Source: JAHHUH01 sp045123075 | Lineage (GTDB): Bacteria > Bacillota > Negativicutes > Acidaminococcales > Acidaminococcaceae | Assembly (NCBI GenBank): GCA_045123075.1 | Contig: JBGVIJ010000081.1 | Coordinates: 1-26,121, forward strand | DNA: 26,121 nt | Direction of reading: 5' to 3' | Shown here: one piece after another, positions 21,130 through 26,121 of the stretch | Numbering within the stretch: the first letter of the stretch is position 1 | Layout: each line of letters begins with the position of its first letter | Translations under genes and position numbers: made by a program | The notes under the pieces: generated by a model | Told to the model about the DNA's origin: nothing | The model's input: only the letters and a program-made list of their open reading frames with translations | Databases searched by the model: none

Positions 21130-22296
21130 ATGCCTGTATATAAAACTATTACTATTAAAACTGATAAAAATGGCAAAGAACGTACCATCACTACATATTA
21201 CGTAAGTGCTAGATACAAAGATTGGGAAGGGAAAAAACAACGTCATGTTAAGCGTGGTTTTACGACCAAAAGAGAAGCCAAAGAATATGAATCTAATTTT
21301 TTAGCAAATGTATCAAATTCCTGTACCCAACTATTTGAAGATGTTGCTAAGAAATACATCGAGAACCGCAAGCTTAAAAACCTGAAGCTTTCCACCCTTG
21401 AAAACAAGAAATATCTTATTAATAAACATATTCTCCCTACTTTTGGAAAAATGCCTGTAAATGCAATTACACCAAAGCATATTGAACAATGGCAAAAAAA
21501 TATGCTTTGTAGTAATAAAAACTACGCTCCCACCTACATCTATACAATCAACAACATCCTAAATACTATTCTGAAATATGCAGTTCGTTATCTTGATTTG
21601 GGAAAAAATCCTGCTGATGCTACTGAAACCATCGGTAAGGCTCGTAATGACCATTTTGACTTCTGGACTCCAGAAGAGTTTAACAAGTTCATCACAGCCC
21701 TAAATGATAAAGAAGCTAATGCAAAAGCTAAAATCAAGCGTAGATGCAGTGATTATGTACTTACAATGGCTTTTACTATACTGTTCTATACAGGACTAAG
21801 GGAAGGTGAATTACTAGCCCTCACAAGCTCTGATATTGACCTGGATAAGCAAACCATTAGCGTGAACAAGACATTCAAACGATTGAAGAGCCAAGATTAC
21901 ATTTCTTCACCGAAGACACTAAGCAGTAAAAGAATAATTAAAATTTCCGAAACGTTAACTGCGAAGATTCGCGAATACTTAGCATCTATTGAAGATTTAC
22001 AACCCACCGATAGAATTTTCGAAAGTATCAACGTTAACAATTTGCATCGTGCAATTCATTCTTCTGCAAAATTAGCGGGTATTAAAGAACTTCGTGTTCA
22101 CGATCTTCGTCATAGCTGCTGCAGTTTACTCTTTCATCTTGGTTGCACAGCACTACAAGTGAAGACTTATTTAGGACACAAAAATATCCAAATCACTCTT
22201 AATATCTACGCTCATCTTTATCCAGAATCCATGGATGAAATCTCTCAAAAACTTCAAACCGTGGAAGAAAGGTATCAAAAAGGTATCACAACTTAA
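21130..22296 (+). CDS. int: Tyrosine site-specific integrase
   Basis: A 388-aa integrase of the Tn916/phage family. The N-terminal arm-binding domain (about 1-60) contains YYVSARYKDWEGKKQRHVKRGFTTKREAKEYE. A SAM-like core-binding domain follows (65-165). The catalytic domain has R224 in TGLREGE, a conserved Lys region (PKTLSSKR, 261-268), HDLRH (324-328), GH at 349-350 and the nucleophile Y360 in NIYAHL. All catalytic residues are present, so it is likely to be active. GGAGGT lies 4-5 nt before the ATG at 21130; the longer frame upstream would span the terminator and is rejected. The gene ends 100 bp from the rplL stop codon, so attachment in the rplL 3' end is likely. Confidence 0.93.
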   Translation: MPVYKTITIKTDKNGKERTITTYYVSARYKDWEGKKQRHVKRGFTTKREAKEYESNFLANVSNSCTQLFEDVAKKYIENRKLKNLKLSTLENKKYLINKHILPTFGKMPVNAITPKHIEQWQKNMLCSNKNYAPTYIYTINNILNTILKYAVRYLDLGKNPADATETIGKARNDHFDFWTPEEFNKFITALNDKEANAKAKIKRRCSDYVLTMAFTILFYTGLREGELLALTSSDIDLDKQTISVNKTFKRLKSQDYISSPKTLSSKRIIKISETLTAKIREYLASIEDLQPTDRIFESINVNNLHRAIHSSAKLAGIKELRVHDLRHSCCSLLFHLGCTALQVKTYLGHKNIQITLNIYAHLYPESMDEISQKLQTVEERYQKGITT

Positions 22297-22305
22297 AAAT
22301 GAGCA

Positions 22306-22357
22306 TAAAAAAACCCTTAGGTACCACAAAATATGGTATCTAAGGGTTATTTTTTTT
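22306..22357. terminator. Bidirectional terminator of int and rplL
   Basis: AACCCTTAGGTACC (22312-22325) pairs with GGTATCTAAGGGTT (22335-22348), with one G-U pair. A run of eight T follows on plus and an A run precedes it, so it can also stop leftward rplL transcripts. Confidence 0.9.
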
Positions 22358-22374
22358 GCATTAAGCACTATATA

Positions 22375-22392
22375 CAGCTACTAGTGTAGCTG
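22375..22392. repeat. Inverted repeat beside the rplL stop codon
   Basis: CAGCTAC (22375-22381) and GTAGCTG (22386-22392) surround TAGT. It sits between the int terminator and rplL. It may be part of the integrase core site or a remnant of the original rplL terminator, since no T run adjoins it. Confidence 0.45.
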
Positions 22393-22394
22393 GC

Positions 22395-22403
22395 GAAATT
22401 ATT
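22395..22403. repeat. Candidate right attachment-site core
   Basis: GAAATTATT overlaps the rplL stop codon (22399-22401) and matches 175-183 at the left end. A core at a gene's 3' end would restore rplL on integration. The short length keeps confidence low. Confidence 0.3.
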
Positions 22404-22767
22404 TAATTTCGATGGTTGCGCCAGCAGCTTCGAGTTTTTCTTTCAGAGCTTCAGCGTCAGCTTTGGAAACTTTTTCTTTCAAAGCTTTCGGAGCGCCGTC
22501 AACGAGTTCTTTAGCTTCTTTCAAGCCCAAACCGGTTACTTCGCGAACAACTTTGATAACGTTGATTTTGGAAGCGCCAGCGTTAGCGAGGATTACGTCG
22601 AATTCGGTTTGTTCAGCAGCAGCAGCAGCTTCAGCCGGAGCAGCAGCAGCAACAGCTACCGGAGCAGCAGCGGATACGCCGAATTTTTCTTCCAATGCTT
22701 TTACGAGTTCAGAGAGTTCGAGTACGGTCATAGATTCAATAGCTTCGATGATTTGTTCTTTATTCAT
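22399..22767 (-). CDS. rplL: Large ribosomal subunit protein bL12 (L7/L12)
   Basis: A 122-aa stalk protein: N-terminal dimerisation helices (MNKEQIIEAIESMTVLELSELVKALEEKFGV), an Ala/Pro-rich hinge (about 38-58), and the C-terminal factor-binding domain with KINVIKVVREVTGLGLKEAKELVD and the end AGATIEIK. It binds translation factors and stimulates their GTPase. GGAGGT precedes the ATG at 22767; a 5-residue extension is rejected. Normally rpoB follows; here the mobile element does. Confidence 0.98.
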   Translation of the reverse strand: MNKEQIIEAIESMTVLELSELVKALEEKFGVSAAAPVAVAAAAPAEAAAAAEQTEFDVILANAGASKINVIKVVREVTGLGLKEAKELVDGAPKALKEKVSKADAEALKEKLEAAGATIEIK

Positions 22768-22849
22768 GATATATACCTCCATAAAGTAAGTTATTATTTT
22801 AAAATTTTATTTTTTGTAAATTATGCTACCTCATGCAGCGTTCCACAAA

Positions 22850-23377
22850 TTATGCGGATTCTTTTGCTTTGCGTACTGCGTCGAGCGCATATACAACGTT
22901 GCGGATGGTACCTTGAAGTACATTGACAAAACCGCTGATGGGAGCTTGCATGCTGCCCAGCACTTTTGCGATAAGAACTTCTTTCGGCGGCAAGGAAGCA
23001 ACAGCTTTAACTTCTTCAGCGCTGATTACTTTGCCATCGAGGATGCCAACTTTAATTTTCAGTTTGTCATTGGTTTTTGCGAATTCGCAAACAACTTTTG
23101 CAACTGCAACAGGATCTTCCGGAGAAACAGCGATAGCGGTGTTTTGTTCCAGAACCGGTTCCAAACCTTCAATACCAGCTTCTTGAGCTGCGATGCGGAG
23201 AAGGGTGTTTTTAACTACATTGTAGTGAACGCCAGCTTCACGCATTTTACGGCGGAGTTCGGTATCCTGAGCAACAGTCAAACCACGGAAGTCAACTAAA
23301 ACAGTGCATTTAGAAGTAGAGATGAGCTCTTTCAGTTCTGCAATTTTAGCAACTTTTTCAGGTCTAATAACTGCCAT
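22850..23377 (-). CDS. rplJ: Large ribosomal subunit protein uL10
   Basis: A 175-aa protein beginning MAVIRPEKVAKIAELKE with TVLVDFRGLTVAQDTELRRKMREAGVHYNVVKNTLLRIA, the typical uL10 N-terminus. It continues through GKVISAEEVKAVASLPPKEVLIAK and ends with the helix that binds L7/L12 dimers. It forms the ribosomal stalk base. Expression is controlled by the leader at 23403-23550, through binding of the L10-L12 complex. GGAGGTG lies upstream of the start. Confidence 0.98.
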   Translation of the reverse strand: MAVIRPEKVAKIAELKELISTSKCTVLVDFRGLTVAQDTELRRKMREAGVHYNVVKNTLLRIAAQEAGIEGLEPVLEQNTAIAVSPEDPVAVAKVVCEFAKTNDKLKIKVGILDGKVISAEEVKAVASLPPKEVLIAKVLGSMQAPISGFVNVLQGTIRNVVYALDAVRKAKESA

Positions 23378-23402
23378 TGGATTGCACCTCCTTTTTTTGA
23401 TG

Positions 23403-23550
23403 TTATTTATTAAATCAAAAAGACCTCTCGGCCGTAGCCGGAGGTCGGAAGGTCTATATCTTCACGCTCCAGCCTCGGCAGGCGTATTACAACTATACTT
23501 ACGCTTTGTGGGCACCTGCTGTCTATGGCCCGATAATCTTCTGATTTAGT
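23403..23550 (-). promoter_or_regulatory. L10 (rplJL) leader with attenuator
   Basis: On minus this intergenic leader has the family features: a 5' segment with AGACAGCAGGTGCCCAC, a GCCTGCCGAGGC segment, and a terminator stem GACCTC/GAGGTC (23422-23427 with 23441-23446) with inner CGGC/GCCG pairing, followed by a T5 tract. In Firmicutes, L10(L12)4 binds the leader and promotes termination. Confidence 0.85.
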
Positions 23551-23578
23551 AAAATTTAGAAACTACGAATTGCTAGAA

Positions 23579-24271
23579 TTATTTGTCGCTGGTAGCTTTC
23601 AATACGTCAACCGGTACGCCAGGACCCATGGTAGTGGACATGGTGATGGTTTTCATGTATTGGCCTTTAGCACCAGACGGTTTAACTTTAACCAAGGTTT
23701 CAGCCAAAGCAATGTAGTTTTCCAAAAGTTGCTCGTCAGTAAAGGAAACTTTACCAATCGGAGCTTGTACGTTGCCAGCTTTATCGGTACGATACTCGAT
23801 TTTACCAGCTTTGGATTCGGTAACAGCACGGGTTACGTCCATAGTAACGGTGCCTACTTTCGGGTTCGGCATCAAGCCGCGGGGACCGAGGATTTTACCA
23901 AGACGACCAACTAAACCCATCATGTCGGGAGTAGCGATGCAAACGTCAAAGTCCATCCAGCCACCTTGAATTTTAGCTACGTATTCTTCACCGCCAACGA
24001 AATCTGCGCCTGCAGCTTCAGCTTCAGCAACTTTGGGACCTTTAGCAAAAACCATAACGGTTTTGGTTTTACCAGTGCCATGAGGCAATACCATAGCGCC
24101 ACGAACTTGTTGGTCAGGATATTTGGGGTTAACGCCCAAACGGAAAGCAACTTCTACAGTGCTATCAAATTTAGTGGTTGCGGTTTTTTTAACCAGTTCT
24201 ACTGCTTCTTTCGGAGCATAGAATTTGTCAGCTTCGATAAGTTTCAAAGCTTCTACGTATTTTTTACCCAT
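23579..24271 (-). CDS. rplA: Large ribosomal subunit protein uL1
   Basis: A 230-aa protein: MGKKYVEALKLIEADKFYAP, VEVAFRLGVNPKYPDQQVRGAMVLPHGTGK, MMGLVGRLGKILGPRGLMPNPKVGTVT and GPGVPVDV near the end. It forms the L1 stalk that moves E-site tRNA. GGAGGA lies upstream, about 8 nt from the ATG. It is in the usual place between rplK and rplJ. Confidence 0.98.
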   Translation of the reverse strand: MGKKYVEALKLIEADKFYAPKEAVELVKKTATTKFDSTVEVAFRLGVNPKYPDQQVRGAMVLPHGTGKTKTVMVFAKGPKVAEAEAAGADFVGGEEYVAKIQGGWMDFDVCIATPDMMGLVGRLGKILGPRGLMPNPKVGTVTMDVTRAVTESKAGKIEYRTDKAGNVQAPIGKVSFTDEQLLENYIALAETLVKVKPSGAKGQYMKTITMSTTMGPGVPVDVLKATSDK

Positions 24272-24339
24272 TATTGTAATTTCCTCCTAGTGGTACAAAC
24301 GGTTTTTGGCCTCCCACAAAATAAAACGCTAATTAAAAA

Positions 24340-24765
24340 TTAGTCTTCGATTACGATACCCATGCTACGTGCAGTACCTTCTACCATTCTCATAGCAGCT
24401 TCAACACTTGCAGCATTGAGGTCAGTCATTTTGCTTTCTGCGATTTCGCGAACTTTATCACGACCGAGTTTAGCAACTTTTTGTTTGTTAGGAACACCGG
24501 ATGCTTTTTCCAAACCAGCAGCTTTTTTCAAGAGAACAGCAGCAGGCGGGGTTTTGCATACGAAAGTAAAGGAACGGTCTTCAAATACGGTGATTTCTAC
24601 AGGGATAATCAAACCTGCTTGTTGAGCAGTTCTTTCGTTAAATTCTTTAACGAAGCCCATGATGTTAACACCAGCTTGACCGAGTGCAGGACCTACCGGA
24701 GGAGCCGGAGTAGCTTTACCAGCCGGTACTTGCAATTTTACCATTTTAACGACTTTTTTCGGCAT
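24340..24765 (-). CDS. rplK: Large ribosomal subunit protein uL11
   Basis: A 141-aa protein with MPKKVVKMVKLQVPAGKATP, PPVGPALGQAGVNIMGFVKEFN and the C-terminal RNA-binding helix region ending MRMVEGTARSMGIVIED. It binds 23S rRNA at the GTPase centre. AAGGAGG lies upstream of the start. It follows nusG by 16 nt. Confidence 0.98.
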   Translation of the reverse strand: MPKKVVKMVKLQVPAGKATPAPPVGPALGQAGVNIMGFVKEFNERTAQQAGLIIPVEITVFEDRSFTFVCKTPPAAVLLKKAAGLEKASGVPNKQKVAKLGRDKVREIAESKMTDLNAASVEAAMRMVEGTARSMGIVIED

Positions 24766-24781
24766 TAGTTACACCTCCTTC

Positions 24782-25312
24782 TTATTCAGCTTCCTCAACT
24801 TGTGTAAAATCAATTTCAACAGGAGTTTCGCGACCAAACATATCAACGAGAACTTTTAGTTTGCCACGTTCTTCGTTAATTTCGGAAACTTTGCCAAGGC
24901 AATCAGCAAAGGGACCGGTTTTGAGACGAACCAGTTGATGCAATTGAAAATCAATTTTAGGACGACTCTCTTCAACACCCATAGAGCGCATAATTTGACG
25001 CACTTCATCGTCAGTCAAAGGAATCGGTTTACTTCCGGAACCAACAAAGCCGGTAACACCGGGAGTATTACGAACAGCATACCAACTGCGGTCATTTACA
25101 ATCATTTCCACCAGAACATAGCCCGGGAAAACTTTGCGTTGAACGCTACGTTTTTTACCGTCCTTAATTTCAACCTCATTTTCCATAGGTATAACAATAC
25201 GGAAAATTTCGTTTTCCATACCCAAGGAATGAACCTTGCGTTCCAGGTTTGCGCTTACTTTATTTTCATAGCCAGAATAAGTATGGATTACATACCAACG
25301 TTTTTCTTCCAT
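24782..25312 (-). CDS. nusG: Transcription termination/antitermination factor NusG
   Basis: A 176-aa protein. The NGN domain starts MEEKRWYVIHTYSGYENKV and includes FPGYVLVEM and VRNTPGVTGFVG. The KOW domain follows with VRLKTGPFADCLGKVSEINEERGKLKVLVDMFGRETPVEIDFTQV. It binds RNA polymerase and affects pausing and Rho. The expected ribosome site is 29 nt upstream of the ATG, with a hairpin between; no nearer in-frame start exists. Confidence 0.98.
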   Translation of the reverse strand: MEEKRWYVIHTYSGYENKVSANLERKVHSLGMENEIFRIVIPMENEVEIKDGKKRSVQRKVFPGYVLVEMIVNDRSWYAVRNTPGVTGFVGSGSKPIPLTDDEVRQIMRSMGVEESRPKIDFQLHQLVRLKTGPFADCLGKVSEINEERGKLKVLVDMFGRETPVEIDFTQVEEAE

Positions 25313-25319
25313 GTTAATT

Positions 25320-25348
25320 GGAAAGCAACCGCTTCCCCTTCCCTCCTT
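25320..25348 (-). promoter_or_regulatory. Unusual ribosome site of nusG bridged by a hairpin
   Basis: AAGGAGG (25342-25348, minus) is 29 nt from the nusG ATG. Between them GGGAAGC (25331-25337) can pair with GCTTTCC (25320-25326) around a 4-nt loop. Folding would shorten the effective spacing to about 11 nt. Confidence 0.5.
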
Positions 25349-25365
25349 ACATACTCACCACAAAA

Positions 25366-25584
25366 TTATCGCAGAATTAAACCGAACAGCGCACTAATAA
25401 TGAAATCAATAATCCAAATCAGTGCAGAACTGAATACTACTGCAATAAGTACCACCACGGTATGAGCAATGAGCTCTTGTTTGGTAGGCCAGGTTACCTT
25501 TTTTAATTCGCTTTTTGTTCCTTTCAGAAAGCGAATAACACTGTTACCGCTTTGTTCAGCTCCAGTATTTTCCGGAACGGCCAT
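25366..25584 (-). CDS. secE: Preprotein translocase subunit SecE
   Basis: A 72-aa protein with an amphipathic helix (VIRFLKGTKSELKKVTWPTKQELIAHT) including the conserved KKVTWPT.QE, and a single transmembrane helix (VVVLIAVVFSSALIWIIDFIIS). It is the one-TM Gram-positive type of SecE, part of the SecYEG channel. It lies between rpmG and nusG, as usual. Confidence 0.97.
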   Translation of the reverse strand: MAVPENTGAEQSGNSVIRFLKGTKSELKKVTWPTKQELIAHTVVVLIAVVFSSALIWIIDFIISALFGLILR

Positions 25585-25633
25585 TTCTTCACATCCTTGC
25601 TTCTACAACCTAATCAGTCACACTACTTTTAAA

Positions 25634-25783
25634 TTATTTGGTTTCTTTGTGCGGAGTGTGTTTTTTGCAGAATTTGCAGTATTTATTGATTTCGATACGA
25701 TCGGGATCGTTCTTTTTGTTTTTATTGGTTTGGTAGTTTCTTTGTTTGCATTCAGTGCATGCCAAAGTAATCAAAGTACGCAT
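25634..25783 (-). CDS. rpmG: Large ribosomal subunit protein bL33
   Basis: A 49-aa protein, MRTLITLACTECKQRNYQTN with DRIEINKYCKFCKKHTPHKETK, the zinc-binding type with CxxC twice (C9, C12, C36, C39). It precedes secE, as in many Firmicutes. GAGGTG lies 6-7 nt before the ATG. Confidence 0.97.
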   Translation of the reverse strand: MRTLITLACTECKQRNYQTNKNKKNDPDRIEINKYCKFCKKHTPHKETK

Positions 25784-25839
25784 CTAGTTACACCTCGCTT
25801 ATGCTATAAAATAGACCAATCACAAATTGTCGCTAATAT

Positions 25840-25868
25840 AGAGTATCACAGTTATCTGCTTGTGTCAA
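25840..25868 (-). promoter_or_regulatory. Promoter of the rpmG-secE-nusG operon
   Basis: The minus strand has consensus TTGACA (25863-25868), a 17-nt spacer and TACTCT (25840-25845). It lies downstream of the tuf terminator and about 55 nt before rpmG. Confidence 0.7.
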
Positions 25869-25908
25869 CAGAAACACTAATTATTTCTATATTTTTTAAA
25901 CAATAAGC

Positions 25909-25932
25909 AAGACCGGCCAAAAGACCGGTCTT
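25909..25932 (-). terminator. Terminator of tuf
   Basis: AAGACCGG (25909-25916) pairs with CCGGTCTT (25925-25932), an 8-bp G/C-rich stem with an 8-nt loop, followed on minus by GCTTATTGTTT. It lies 35 nt past the tuf stop codon. Confidence 0.85.
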
Positions 25933-25966
25933 AACTAATATATAATAGGAAACTTTTTACTTAAAA

Positions 25967-26121
25967 TTAAGCTTCAGCTACTTCGGATACAACGCCAGCG
26001 CCTACAGTACGGCCACCTTCACGGATAGCGAAACGCAAGCCTTTTTCGATAGCGATCGGGGTAATCAATTCTACGTCCATGGTTACGTTATCGCCAGGCA
26101 TTACCATTTCTACGCCTTCAG
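25967..26121 (-). CDS. tuf: Elongation factor Tu, 3' end only
   Basis: The last 51 codons read EGVEMVMPGDNVTMDVELI, then TPIAIEKGLRFAIREGGRTVGAGVVSEVAEA, the C-terminal barrel of EF-Tu. The gene continues past the right edge. EF-Tu delivers aminoacyl-tRNA to the ribosome. Its place upstream of rpmG-secE-nusG is conserved in this lineage. Confidence 0.97.
   Translation of the reverse strand, partial: EGVEMVMPGDNVTMDVELITPIAIEKGLRFAIREGGRTVGAGVVSEVAEA

Larger units (their letters stand above)
175..22403. mobile_element. Putative integrative element inserted at the 3' end of rplL
   Basis: The block between the cobalamin riboswitch and rplL carries a tyrosine integrase, an excisionase-like gene, a serine recombinase, replication and recombination genes and two toxin-antitoxin-type systems. 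No housekeeping gene interrupts it except a lone S6 homologue. No structural phage or conjugation gene is visible, so the element is probably mobilised by something else, or is a satellite or decayed prophage. The right boundary is inferred from the integrase lying next to the rplL stop codon. Streptococcal integrative elements are known to use rplL 3' ends. The left boundary is less certain and rests on a 9-bp direct repeat; the serine recombinase and the TA pair could belong to the host or to a second element. Confidence 0.7.

Noticed and set aside
22412..22789. Plus-strand frame opposite rplL rich in Ser/Ala
   Set aside because: It is the mirror of the Ala-rich hinge of L7/L12; the minus-strand gene is certain.
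25588..25960. tRNA gene near rpmG-secE, as seen in some bacteria
   Set aside because: No cloverleaf or CCA end is visible and the space is taken up by rpmG, its promoter and the tuf terminator.

Overview
The window looks like a low-GC Firmicute genome, most likely a Negativicutes member (Phascolarctobacterium/Acidaminococcus-like; this is inferred from protein flavour and AT content, not from a search). The right end (about 22.4-26.1 kb) is conserved chromosome on the minus strand: tuf (3' end), rpmG, secE, nusG, rplK, rplA, L10 leader, rplJ, rplL. rpoB would normally follow rplL. Instead a roughly 22-kb accessory block begins at the rplL stop codon and runs to a cobalamin riboswitch at the left edge, whose gene lies outside the window.

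The accessory block has a tyrosine integrase and a small excisionase-like protein next to rplL. It encodes its own replication and recombination proteins: a primase-helicase, a putative ssDNA-binding protein, a Rad52-like annealing protein and a Cas4/RecB-like nuclease. I see no capsid, terminase, portal, tail, lysis, relaxase or type IV secretion gene, so it resembles a satellite-like or plasmid-derived integrative element more than a complete prophage or ICE.

Layout from left to right: cobalamin riboswitch (minus, partial); serine recombinase with an attenuator-like leader; RelB/RelE-type toxin-antitoxin pair with a clear promoter and operator; an array of hairpins; an Era/IRG-like GTPase; a divergent region with phased repeats and two small plus-strand genes; a long minus-strand set (zinc-ribbon protein, YubB-like protein, DUF3846 protein, acidic protein, Rad52-like protein, small protein, a ribosomal protein S6 homologue, PD-(D/E)XK nuclease, a second YubB-like protein); an AbiEi/AbiEii-type system; a small membrane peptide; then minus-strand genes for a degenerate helicase-like protein, two degenerate primase-like proteins and a 395-aa unknown. 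An 840-bp non-coding region with origin-like repeats follows, and then the plus-strand run ssb-like gene, primase-helicase, xis and int.

The most striking observation is that the plus-strand 892-aa primase-helicase appears to have three paralogues on the opposite strand that carry its two halves separately. Two tandem 447-aa proteins resemble its archaeo-eukaryotic-type primase half, but the metal-binding DxD and the SGxGxH motif are altered. One 382-aa protein resembles its D5/SF3-like helicase half, but the Walker A motif is destroyed. All three have good ribosome binding sites and open frames, so they look like maintained, catalytically dead copies. I propose this as a candidate undescribed system, possibly a regulatory or structural replisome component or a decoy or interference module. 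The function is inference; the sequence resemblance was read by eye.

Many genes of the minus-strand set have their own hairpin terminator, and two terminators share almost the same stem. This suggests that genes or gene pairs were assembled and are expressed as individual cassettes.
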